DNA from: Gnetum montanum
Taxonomy: Eukaryota; Streptophyta; Gnetopsida; Gnetales; Gnetaceae
DNA: 64,000 nucleotides
Assembly (NCBI GenBank): GCA_015680685.1
Contig: MNCI01009604.1
Location: 622,603-686,602 of the forward strand
Direction of reading: 5' to 3'
The translations under genes and the position numbers were made by a program. Shown piece by piece: positions 47,150 to 58,290 of this stretch. Every line of letters begins with the position of its first letter. Within the stretch, counting starts at the first letter, position 1. The notes under the pieces were generated by a model, which worked only from the letters and a program-made list of their open reading frames with translations, ran no database searches and was not told where the DNA came from.

Positions 47150-48590
47150 TTGGGACAACAAAGAGTATGAGTATCCAATTTTTGATCACTTCCCCGATGA
47201 GTTCCTTTTTGTTGGTGTAGTGAATAACTAATCACCCATGGAGACAAACTGGAACAGTAGCATTCTTACCTATCTCCTTACCTGAAAAAAACCACAAGAG
47301 CTAGACCTTAAGAAGAAACAATAGTTTCTTCATAGAGCTAAGTACTTTATGGAGATCAATGGACAACTTTACAAAGTATGTCTCGATGGCTTGGTTTGAT
47401 GGTGTGTTCTTGATAGAGATTAACTGAAAGTTCTCCAAGATGCTCATGAAGGCCCTTGTGGGGGTCAATATTCTGGGAGATGAACAACCATCAAGATCAT
47501 GCTTGCAAGGTATTATTGGCCTACCTTGTTCTGGGACACCCATCAATTCATCCAATCTTGTGAGCACTATCAACATGATGGGGGAATGACTGCTAGAATG
47601 GAGGGTCTACAACAATTAATTCAACCGTTAGAACCCTTCGACATTTGGGGAATTGATTTCATGGGGTCCATTACAACAATGTCCAATGGGAAAGCTTACA
47701 TCATAGTTTCCATAGACTACTTAACAAAATGGGTTGAAGTAGCTACTATTAAAGATTGCACATCATCTACAACTACACGATTTTTTCAACAACAAGTCGT
47801 CAACAGGTTTGGTGTGTCGCATGCACTTATTTCAGATAATGGTACACACTTTATAGGTGAAACTTTTTGAAAGTTAATACAATTCTTAGGGGTTGAGCAT
47901 AATTGACTACACCATACCATCCCTAAGCGAATGGTCAAGCTGAGGTCACCAATAAGGAGATTACAAAGATACTAACCAGAACCATTAGCAAGTATAGGTG
48001 AGATTGGAGCACTAAACTGAATGATGCTCTTTGGGCATACCACTCCACATGAAAACTCCCTATAGGCTACTCTCCCTATGAGTTAGTGTATGGAAAACTT
48101 CCAACGCTCCCTATCCAAACTAAGCTTCGTACACTAGCTATGGCATGTGACCTCAACTTGACCTTGATCTAGTACAAAAACAAAGGTTGATGACTCTTAA
48201 CTTGCTAGATGAGAACTAAATAGCTACCCTATCATCTAATGAGTTGCACAAGGCATTTAATAAACAATTTCATGACCTAAAAATTAGGAAAGTTAAGTAT
48301 CAACTAGGAGATAAGGTTCTCTACTAGAACCCCACACACGTGTCACAATGTACCAAATTTCAAACACTGTGGGAAGGACCTTATATTATCTATGCAACTT
48401 TTCCTTCAGGGGCCATGACCATATATAAACTTGAGAGCCTAGATAAGAGACTGTTAGTCAATGTGCAATAAATAAAAACTTTTCATGAGTTTAGGATAGC
48501 CAGAACATATGCTACCTCTATAAGTGGGCAACCTTACTCATTATTTCGGATCTCCTCCTTCCAAATCAGTTATGGGGGAGATGGCCATCT
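47150..48590 (+). pseudogene. TE-5 integrase
   Basis: The degenerate H/C finger includes HEGPCGGQYSGR and FIQSCEHYQHDGG, where the second Cys is Tyr. Open piece 47499-47870 carries PFDIWGIDFMG (first catalytic Asp) and HALISDNGTHF (second Asp). The catalytic Glu lies in the QAEVTNKEI-like region near 47940. The C-terminus has QTLWEGPYIIYATFPSG-like sequence. Multiple stops and one frame change inactivate it. Confidence 0.8.
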
Positions 48591-50480
48591 CTGCTAATCA
48601 TTGAAGGCCCTCTGTTCTTTCTAAGTTTTTGTTTTACACATTTTTGTTTTGTACATTTCTTTAATCTTTCTTGTTTTTTTACACCATCATTCATATTTTT
48701 ACCATTTCTTTGTGTAATTACTTTATTTTTTTCGTCACCCAATAAGCATTCATGATTATGGCATGAATACTACCATATTGATTGCTAATGTTTGGATTTT
48801 ACCTTTGAAGTATGATGTTGATATTAAGGTATGGTTATTTTGATTAAATAGGCAATGAGTCCACAATGTTCATACATCCATAAAATCCTATGGTCTCCCT
48901 TGGCTTGGAATTGTACAATTCCTTTTTTAAATAAAATTGTTAACAAAATGGTGGCTGGGCATTTCTCAAAATAAGGAAAGACTCAAAGGATGTGACTTCA
49001 AGGGGATTTGATGCATTTGTGCTGGCTATTCTCTTGAGTGCTTAGATGCATTTTCTTTTCATTTTCTGCCATTTTGACTATTGATCAAATCTTTGAAAGT
49101 TGAGTGCATAAAAATAAGTCTTTGCATGGTGTGGTTCTCATGCAAAAAACACAAAAAAAAAAATGAGAATTCAAAGTACACCCTTTAGACACAATAATGA
49201 ACTTGGGCTACAAGCACTGGTTATGGAACTAGAAAGACATGTTACCCATGCCTAAAGGTTCCCTCTAACTAAGGCCCTTTTTTGCCTCCTAGTTCTCCAT
49301 CTCTCTCTCCTTGGAATGGTGGTGACTTTTTGTAGAGGCATTCTTGTTGCTTCAAGAGGATCGGTTGGTCAAATGTGTTGATGCGAGGTTATTGAATGTG
49401 GTTTGATTGAGCCTAGATTTGGAATGAGTTCTACTTGATCACATTAACCATAAAACATACACAAGGGACCTTACACAACCTTGTTCTTGGGTTTCCATTC
49501 CATTCCCTCCTCTCCACCTTTCTTTTCCATTTCTCACCTCATTGCTGGATTTATCAGTAGTCTGTATCTTGGTTGATGCATTGTTTTTCCTTAGTAATTT
49601 CTTATGGATAAGTTTTTAACTCTTGCTTCCAAATGACATTTCTAGAGCCTACAGACTCTTTGGTTTGTGGGTCTATTAAGGCATCAAAGGCATGAGCCTG
49701 CTTTGGGGAGGACCCACTAACATTCCTTTTTGGCGCACTTGTTAACTTCTTTCCCTTAAACAGTTTCTGCAATCAACAATTTTTTTGTTTCATCCCCATC
49801 CATGACATCCATTTTATTGGAATTTTCGTTGTTACTTTTTCTCCATCCTTCTTATTTCTTATCTTTTTCCATCCTATCGCTACTGGAGGTTTGCTCTTAG
49901 TCATGGTGGCCTTAGCACAATTTTTTCAATTTTTTCTAACCCCTACACCTTAGGTAGTCACCAGTGTTAAATATCTAGAACCAGTATCTACCATAATCAC
50001 AACTCAGCTAATGCACTTTACATCGAGGCAAGGTATCACCTACATTGTGATTTATCTACCATTGCTCATTTGTGACTGTGTTGTGTATGTAGATGTTGAT
50101 CATACAATAATGGATTGGGCTTGGAGAAAAACTCAGGATGGACCAGAGCTGGAGCATTTACGAAAGGAGAAAGATTGATGGCGTGGCTATGAATAAACAA
50201 CAGAAGGTGTAATCTTGGCATCAGTAGCAACACATCTTGTTCTTTTCTCTCTCTCCTTCTCTTTCAGCTACTAGATAAGGCTGGATTTCATTATGTACAA
50301 TGTTCACTTTTGTGGTCATGAACACTAATGCTATCATGTATTATATTGTTAATCCGTTCATTGAGCATGTTGAGTTTGTCACCCTGTTCCACCATCAATG
50401 GTCATTCAGTCAATAATCCCATACCTTCCCAATATTTTGTAAGGAACTTGAGGACAATTTTTCATTCAGTCATGGGGATA
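48591..50480 (+). other. TE-5 conserved 3' leader
   Basis: Non-coding. Shared blocks: GAATTCAAAGTACACCC (49166), GGTTCCCTCTAACTAAGGCC (49257), GCCTGCTTTGGGGAGGACCC (49696), CTAACCCCTACACCTTAGGT (49937), GTGTTGTGTATGTAGATG (50078-50095, acceptor-like) and the pre-LTR block 50411-50480. After that ATG no ORF remains before the LTR. Confidence 0.65.
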
Positions 50481-51312
50481 TGATGAACCATGATATCACG
50501 TATGTGATATTGTATCTATGATATTACTTCCGTGATATCTGGTCAACCATGCAATGTTGAATATCCAACATTGCTACCCATCTCCTTACCTATAAATAAG
50601 AGGCGATGCCCTTGGTTTCCACATTAGAAAGTTAGTTCCTTATCCAAATGTGTGCCATTTTTCCCCAAAGTTAGAATTATTTTTGCATGGTCACAGTAGG
50701 AGTCATAGAGTGAACGAATATTTATTCGAGCATTATGTACCTGAGCACACTTTGTGTATGGCAATAAAGATGAAATTTATGATAAACCTTGTAGCATAGA
50801 GAATAGATTAATTAGTGTTAATTATTATTTAATGCTTTCTTAGTTGATTAATGATTTCTCTCACCCTACAACTCTCTTAGTTAAATACACTCAGTACGAC
50901 TACTTCGAGCATGCGTGTAGCACTTGATAACCCAGTGACAATTAGTGTTTGGTAATCCTAGTAGTGTTGCACTAGTTTAGGATGTGTACAGAAATTGGGA
51001 ATAGATACTGGTGTTAGGAGTAATTAGAACTTAGTTAATGAATAGTTAAATTAGATAAGCTACTTAGTTATCTCTCTCCCCCTGCTTACTAGCACACAAT
51101 ATAAAACACATAAAAGCCATAAAAATCATATGCCTCAAGCTTACTTAAGTATACAATCATGACATACAAGTAAGTCTGTGAAGATAATGATTAGCCAACC
51201 CATTATCATTCCACAGAGGTGCATAGGCACTTAGTCCTTGGAATTCGACTAGATTGTGTGTGAAACACTCGTATTCATATGGTTGAGCATAGGGGTACCT
51301 TGCTGCTCATCA
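50481..51312 (+). repeat. TE-5 3' LTR
   Basis: 832 bp. Starts TGATGAACC and ends CTCATCA. The U3 palindromes (ATATCACGTATGTGATAT, 50492-50509, plus degenerate copies) are more decayed than in TE-1. TATAAATA at 50591-50598. AATAAAG near 50764. It is followed by the TSD CCTGG. Confidence 0.9.
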
Positions 51313-51317
51313 CCTGG

Positions 51318-52620
51318 TCATGGTTACTCTCAGAGGGAACAACTTCATGACATCATAGATGGGCTTAGAGAAGAAATAAGAAGAACCCTTGGGATGTATG
51401 CTCGAGGAAGTTTGTCTGAAATGAGAGCCCAAAGGTCAATTGAGTAGGTAGCAAAAGAAGAAGGTGAGCTATGAAAAAGGAAAAGTGCTAAAGAATATAA
51501 TAAGGACTCTTCCACCATTAGAAAATAAGAGGTTCAATTTTGTGACAAGAAGGATTTACCACTTGATGAAGTGGTGAACAGAAAGACCATGCCCATCCAG
51601 AAATTTATTTTTGACATTCGGCCAAGGTTGACAAGTTATGGGACTCTTTGGATGAAAAGTTTCAAATAGATTTAAAGATTGCCAAAGAATCCAAAGAGAA
51701 AAATAGTGATTGTAATCATAGGAGGTGAAAAGAAGTTGAACGTGCCTATCAAAGAGGTAAGGGCAAAGTTGCTATAGTAGAAGAAGTTGTTGAGTTTGAC
51801 TTTAGTGATGAAACTAAATGTGAAATCTATCAATATGAACATCTAAAGGGATGTTTCCCTGTGGTGTCACACTTACAAGATTTTGAAGTGTACACATTGA
51901 ATCCTCACCTAGCACGTAGGCAAGCTCTAAGATAATTGCCTTATCCTCAAGGTAGTCCAAGATAGTTCCACTAGCAACAACAGCTTGCTACCCAAATGGA
52001 GCTCCTCTACAATCGTATGAATAGTACCAATAGTAGTATCAATTGCAATCATGGGGAATGCCACCATCAATGCAATAGTACCCTTATAGGAAACCAGATC
52101 CATACAGGTACTATGTTTAGCAACACATCTCCCCTAGAAGTTCTATGAGTCATGCATCATTCCAGCATCACTATTACCCTCCAAAGTATTACCAAATAGA
52201 TTCACCATCTACTCAAGGGAAAAACCCATATCCATATCCTTATCATCCTTCACATCCCTCTACACCTACACCTTCACCTTCAACTCAATTACCTCCTACT
52301 CCATCCATGCAGGGTGAAATTCGTTCATAGTTGCAACAACAAAATGCTACAAGGGATGAATACTCATAACTAGTTTTTTAACCAAGTGGTCTAGATAATC
52401 AATCAAGGAAATGACCTTTCTTCTAGCCCAACAATCCTCTCCAGCCATCACAACCTACTCTAGCTGATCACTTTACATCTTCAGCATCCTCATCCTCTAC
52501 ATTAAATACGTTTGAGTGCCCTTCAAACCAAGTGCTACCTAGGATTCACATTATAATGTTAACCCATGCTATTTCTAGTTGGATCAAGGCTAGTAATCTT
52601 CTTACAAAACTATCTGATCT
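51318..52620 (+). pseudogene. TE-3 gag, part 3 (charged coil, knuckle, linker)
   Basis: Continues part 2 exactly across the TE-5 target site. HGYSQREQLHDIIDGLREEIRR is open to 51447. Then comes the charged region and a degenerate knuckle KCEIYQYEHLKGCF (Cys to Tyr), then a Pro/Tyr/Ser-rich linker (52145-52330, SPSTQGKNPYPYPYHPSHPS-like). Confidence 0.75.
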
Positions 52621-52639
52621 AGGAAGTCCACTCATTTAT

Positions 52640-53490
52640 CTATAGATTGTTTGACAAGAGCCATGCAAAGCTCTTCTTGACTCTGGTTTCGGAGTTAACC
52701 TCATCTCCCATGATATGTACAAAGCTTGGAACCTACCACCTCTTAAGAAGAGAAACATCTATTTAGAATTAGTAGATCAGTCAATTATTATTTCTTTGGG
52801 ATTAGTGGAGAACATTGTGACACAATCTGTGGGTGGTCCTATCCTACTAATTTTTTGGTAATGAAGGTGGAAAATTACAAAAGTGACTTCCCCATCATTA
52901 TGGGAAGGGCTTGGTTAAGAATCATCAATGCATGAATGGGAATAAGGGACCTATCCTTAGAAATATCCAAGAAAAATGAGCTAGGCACAATAGAGAAGAA
53001 GTGTATTCCATGCATCACATACAATGATAATGAGTGCAATTTCATGCAAAATATTTGGTCAATCAAAAGCACATACATTAAGGCATGTAATCAATATGCA
53101 TAAGAAATTAATATTCAATAATGTTTGTATGCAACAACGACAAAGAAGGAGGTCACTTAGTGGTTGATAGCTGATTTAGGTAGAAGTACAATATGCATGG
53201 AGCCAACTGAGAGTCTAACATGTGCATATGTTGAAGGCATGGACAAAATTGAACAAGTTCATTCCCAACTCTCTAATGAAGATGATAATACCTATTGGAG
53301 AGAGTTGAAGATCCTTGATTAGTTCAGGTAGGAATCCTTAGAACTAAAAACTTTACTGGTCAGTATGGAGTATGCATTTTTGAAGAATGGTAAAATTGTC
53401 ATCATTAATGCCAAACTTACTCCTAAACAAAAAGAAAAGTTGTTGAAAGTGGTGAATAAATGTCAACAACCTTTTCTTGGTTATATTCAA
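52640..53490 (+). pseudogene. TE-3 aspartic protease region
   Basis: Encodes CKALLDSGFGVNLISHDMYK. This is the only protease in the window with the canonical D-S-G active-site triad. LPPLKKRNIYLELVDQSIII, a GLVENIV block and FPIIMGRAWL follow. A frameshift near 52825 and later stops break it. The protease-RT spacer continues to about 53490. Confidence 0.75.
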
Positions 53491-53559
53491 AGCTAACAGG
53501 AATCGATCAAAGGATATGCCAACATCACATCTACATTGACTTAGCCATGAAGCCTAGAA

Positions 53560-54960
53560 AGTAGCTGCAGAGATGGTTGGATTCCAAATTAAAACAAATC
53601 ATCAAAGAGGAGATAGAACAACTCCTAAAGGTAGGGTTCATCTATCCAATCATAGATAGTGAGTGGGTTAGCCCACTCATTATAGTACTAAAGAAGGATG
53701 GAAAATGGTAGGTTTGCATTGACTTTAGGATGTTAAATATGACAACATTTAAAGATCATTTTCCTTTGCCATTTCTAGATCAAGTGTTAGATACCATATC
53801 CAGGAATTGTTATTATAGTTTCTTAGATGGTTATAGTGGCTATAACCAAATCAAAATCACGCTAGAAGACCAAGCCAAGACAACATTCACAAGTTCCTAG
53901 GGGACTTTTGCATATTGTAAGATGCCATTTGGCCTATGCAATGCCCCTACAAAATTTCAATGCTTGGTCTTGAGTATATTTCAACAACAAATCGGTAGTG
54001 GTGTTGAAGTCTTCATGGATGACTTCTCCACCTATGAAGCTACATTTGAGCAAGCCTTGGACTAACTTGAGCAAGTAGTAAAGAGATGTGTAGAGACAAA
54101 CCTATAGCTCAACTAGCAAAAGAGTCATCTTATGATCCAAGAAGGCATAGTGCTAGGACACTGAGTTTGATAGAAAGGGATTGAGGTAGACCCAGAAAAG
54201 ATAAGGGTCATCAAAGGAATAACATGTCAACTAGAGACCATTAGAGATGTCTGATCATTCCTTGGACACATTGGTTACTACTGGCAATTTATTGATAATT
54301 TCTCTAAAATTGCAAAGTTGTCGGTAGAACTTACAAAGAAGGATGCACCTTTCATTTGGACTAAGAAATATAAACACACATTCTAATAATTAAAGGAAAA
54401 ACTCATAGAAACACCAATCCTATAAGCACTATATTGGTCCAAACCATTCCATATCATGATAGAAACATCTAACTATGCTTTGGGAGTGATGCTCATGTAG
54501 TTGGATTATAAGAAACATCCATACTATATCCATTACACAAGTAGAAGCATTGTGGAGGCATAATTAAATTACACCACCATAGAGAAAGAATTAATGGCAG
54601 TGGTGTATGCATTAGAAAAGTTTAAACATTATGTGCTAGGTTATAAGGTATTTGTACATATGGACTATAGTGTAATTCACTTTCTTTTGAATAAGCTGAT
54701 GGTGAGCCCTTGTGTTATACGGTGGCTTGTGATCTTGCAGGAAGAAAAGGGATCAAGAATGTGATCATTGACCACCACTCTCGCTTAAGATGGGATAACA
54801 AAGAGGAGGAGAGCCCACTCTTTGATCAGTTTCCAGATGAACTCCTCTTTACTAGAGCAATAAGTGAACAAACACTTGCAAAAGAAACATGGTTTAATGA
54901 CATCCTCACATATATTCTTACTCAAGAGATGCCATAGGACTTGGATTTTAGGAAGAAGCA
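53560..54960 (+). pseudogene. TE-3 reverse transcriptase and RNase H
   Basis: RT motifs: QLLKVGFIYPIIDSEWVSPL, then VCIDFRMLNMTTFKDHFPLP and FLDGYSGYNQIKITL, then KMPFGLCNAPTKFQ and the intact box VFMDD (FMDD 54012-54023). FLGHIGYYWQFIDNFSKIAK follows. RNase H: FHIMIETSNYALGVM (family Asp is Glu here), TIEKELMAVVYALEKFKHYV, FVHMDYSVIHFLL. Stops fall at the former Arg/Gln codons. The connection to the integrase finger is near 54960. Confidence 0.85.
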
Positions 54961-55019
54961 AAAATTTCTTCATCAGGTAAAATACTTCATGGAAATCAAT
55001 GGATACCTTTACAAGGTGT

Positions 55020-56211
55020 GTTTTGATGTCCTAATTTATTGGTGTTTCCCTGACGAAGACCAATTGCACATTCTCTAGGATGATCATGAAGGGCCTTGCG
55101 GAGGTCACTATGTAGGGAGATGCACAACCATAAAAATCCTGATGGTAGGATACTATTGGCCCATAATCTCTAGGTATGCCCACCAGTTTATTAATTCTTG
55201 TGAATGATGTTAATGTGATGGGGGGATGATTGCTTGCATAGAAGGTCCTCAATAGTGGATTCAACCACTAGAATCTTTCGACATATGGGGTGTTGACTTC
55301 ATGGATCCCATCACACCCATGTCTAACGGGAAAGTGTATATTATTGGAGCAGTTGACTACTACACAAAATGGGCAGAAGTAGTAGTTGTTGCTAATTGTA
55401 GATCAACTACTAATGCCAAATATATACAACAAAATATCATGAATAAGTTTGGGGGTGCCACGTTCACTAATTTCTGATAATGTGACTCATTTCATAGGTT
55501 TCACATTTAGAAAATTAATGCAATGCTTGGGGGTAGAACATAAATTAACAACACCTTACCACCTCCAAGCCAATGGTTAAGTAGAGGTAACTAATCAGGA
55601 GATTACAAAAATACTAATGTGAACAATTAGCAAATATAGGAAGGACTGGAGTACAAAACTTAACAATTCTCTTTGGGCTTATTGTTTAACTTGGAAACTT
55701 CCTATTGGATATTATCCCTATGAGTTAGTGTACAGGAAACTTCCAATGCTTCCAATTCAATCTGAGCTATATACACTCTCAACTACCTATGAAAGGGAAG
55801 ACTGATCAATATAAATGTGCTAGATGAAAATTGCTTAGTGGCCCTATTCTTGAATGAGGTGAATAAGGCATTTAGCAAGAAATGTCATGACCTTAGAATT
55901 AGAAAAGTAAAACTTCAACCTAGGGATAAGGTTCTCTACTGGAATCCCACACATGTACCCCAAAAGAAAAAATTCCAAACATTGTGGGAGGGACCTATAT
56001 AATTGATCAAACCTTTCCATTTGGGTCCATGATAATTTACAAACCTGATAGCCCAAATAAAAAGCAATTGGTCAATATCCAACAAGTCAAACCTTTCCTA
56101 GAACCAAGATTGGCTAGTGTAACTACCACCTTAACAGATGGACAACCACATTCTATTTTTCAGATCTCCTCCCTCCAACTTAGTCATGGAGGATATGGCC
56201 ATCCATGCTAA
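55020..56211 (+). pseudogene. TE-3 integrase
   Basis: The finger region includes HEGPCGGHYVGR-like sequence (55085-55120) and FINSCE near 55190. The catalytic core: SFDIWGVDFMDPITPMSNGK with the first Asp, then a frameshift before the second Asp region (55460-55500), then VEVTNQEI near 55585 with the Glu. The C-terminal part is open, 55817-56211: DKVLYWNPTHVPQKKKFQTL, WEGPYI, and an end in LQLSHGGYGHPC. A frame change at about 56000 splits this end. Confidence 0.8.
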
Positions 56212-58290
56212 TCATTATCATAGCGTCTCAATTTTTCTACCTTTTTGTTTTTCACATTTTTGTGTTTACAAATTTTTAATTTTTAAATTTTTCTAATTTT
56301 ATACCATGTTTAGTACCTTTTAACTTTCTTGATTATTTTACTTTATTTTTTTTCTTTTCTTTAAATGTGGTATTTTCTCATTTTTTCCAATAAATCTACT
56401 TTATTATCATAGGACACAATGTTGTTGTTGCTATTTACTAATGATGGTTTATGCTTAATGTGTGATTGTTGATGTCTGGTTTCTATTTTTGATATATGAT
56501 GTCTGATGATTTTGACATGGTTTATTTTTCATGGAACAGGTAGTGAGTCCATGTCATCCACCCATCCAATGAACTCTATGGTTTTCCTTGTTCTAGGAAT
56601 TTAAGGTCCCTTTTCATTAAAGAAAATTTTAATCAATCGGTGACCTTGGTAGTTTCAGAATTAGGAAGGATCCAAAGGTTTGTAAAGGATGTGACTTCAA
56701 GGAGACTCAATATTCTTTGTACTCTTCTTCTTGCTTGAGTGCTTGAGTGTTTTTTGCAGACTTCTTACTATTCCATACCACCTAATGATAGGAAGATAAA
56801 TAACATTATTACATGGTATGGTTCCCATTAAAAAAAAACTATTGGAATTCAAAGGACAACCCTTCAACATGAATAAGTCCTTGCATGGTGTGGTTTCCAT
56901 TTCAAAAGAAAAGAAAAAGAAAAAAGAAAAACTATGGGAATTCAAAGTATACCCCTTGGACAAATAAAAGGGCTACAAGCACTGGTTATGGAACTTGAAA
57001 GATATGCACCTATTCCTAAAGGTTCCCTCTAACTAAGTCCCTCTCTCTCTCTCTCTCTCACTTCCTACTCCTCTCTCTCATCTTTGTGGAATGGTGGTTG
57101 TTTTTTGGAAGCACTCTTATGTATTGAGTGGATGGATCAATCTTAGAGTGGTGATGCGAAGTCACTGAATATGGATGGTTTTGGTGTAAACTAAGGATGG
57201 AACTTCTTGGGTCATTTTAACCACAAATTTCACAAGGGACTTCTTATGACCTTAATTTGGAACTCCATTCCACCTTCTCTATCATCCACCCATGCTGCCA
57301 TAATTCACCTCACTATCAGGTTCTATGTTATGCTCTATGTCTTTGTTTGATGTGTTGGGATTCTTAAGCCAATTTTTTGGGTTGGTCCTTAACTTATCAT
57401 GATCATTAAATTGACTATGGGGCTCACAGACACCTTAGTTGAGGTTATGCAAGGGCAAAAAGGGCATGAGCTTGCTATGGGAAGAACCCACTTGCATAGC
57501 TTTTGGCTTGATTAGTTAAGGATCATTACCTTTGACATTGCTACAATCCTATATTTCGTATTTTCCATTATGTAAACCGCGTAGTACTCAATCTTTTATT
57601 GCATTCATCCATTAAATCAAATTTTCTTTATTTTTACAAATTTATGAACTTCAACACCATCTTCTCATGATTTCATACTATTCTTAGTCTCCTAAGCTTT
57701 CATTTGATCCCAATTTCATCAAAAAATTCCTTGTATTTTGAAAGTTTGAAAGACTGATCAAAGTCAATAGAAGTTAATGGTGGTCAAGAGTTGCATTGAT
57801 GAGGCCTCATTGGCGTAGTGCCAAAATACTATATATACCATTGGACACTTTGGAATTTTTTTGGAATTTTCTCATAACACACAAGGAATTTTTGCAATTT
57901 TTTAGTGCCCAAAACTTTCTAGAGTTCCTAACTTTCAAACGATTTGTCCAAATCACTCCATTTTTTGATCCTACACTTATCGAAGGTAAGATCTTTATTG
58001 TTGAGCTTGCAAATCTTAAGGTTTTTGATGAAAATTTTGAAATTTTTTCTAACTCCTCCCAAGGGTTAGTAACCTTAATAACATAAAAATATCAACTCTT
58101 TTGATAGTTAACCCTTCCAACAACCTTTGAGATGAATTATTCATAATAACACATAAAATAAATAATAATCGAGTTAATTAAGTTAGCCATAATCACAAAT
58201 TAGCTAAGTGTAACTACCCTCAAGAGTTAAGGTATCCAAATTATTCTAAGGTTACATAGTAATTGCTAATATGTCTTATTGTGATTATAG
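56212..58290 (+). other. TE-3 3' leader upstream of the additional ORF
   Basis: Non-coding. It shares GAATTCAAAG...CCC (twice, 56836 and 56938), GGTTCCCTCTAACTAAGTCC (57020), the GAACCCACTTGCAT block (57484) and CTAACTCCTCCCAAGGGTTA (58050) with the other elements. It ends TTATTGTGATTATAG directly before ATG 58291. Unlike its relatives it contains a U3-like promoter core at 57790-57842. A CT run lies at 57041-57059. Confidence 0.65.
57790..57842 (+). promoter_or_regulatory. Internal U3-like promoter core of TE-3
   Basis: GTTGCATTGATGAGGCCTCA, then TTGGCGTAGTG, then a TATATATA box. This parallels CTTGCATCAACAAGGCCCCA, then TCGATGTAGTG, then TATAAATA in the TE-3 3' LTR (61480-61525), in the same order and spacing. 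It sits about 450 bp before the additional ORF. Promoter activity is inferred. Confidence 0.5.

Larger units (their letters stand above)
41351..51312 (+). mobile_element. TE-5: Athila-like LTR retrotransposon nested in TE-3 gag
   Basis: 5' LTR 41351-42263 (with an assembly duplication), 3' LTR 50481-51312, TSD CCTGG (41346-41350 and 51313-51317, perfect). Gag, protease, RT, RNase H and integrase are all recognisable, followed by the 3' leader. Gag core, protease and RT share one frame; a frame change precedes integrase. No additional ORF is present. Internally this is the most complete copy apart from TE-3, but it has many stops. Confidence 0.9.
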
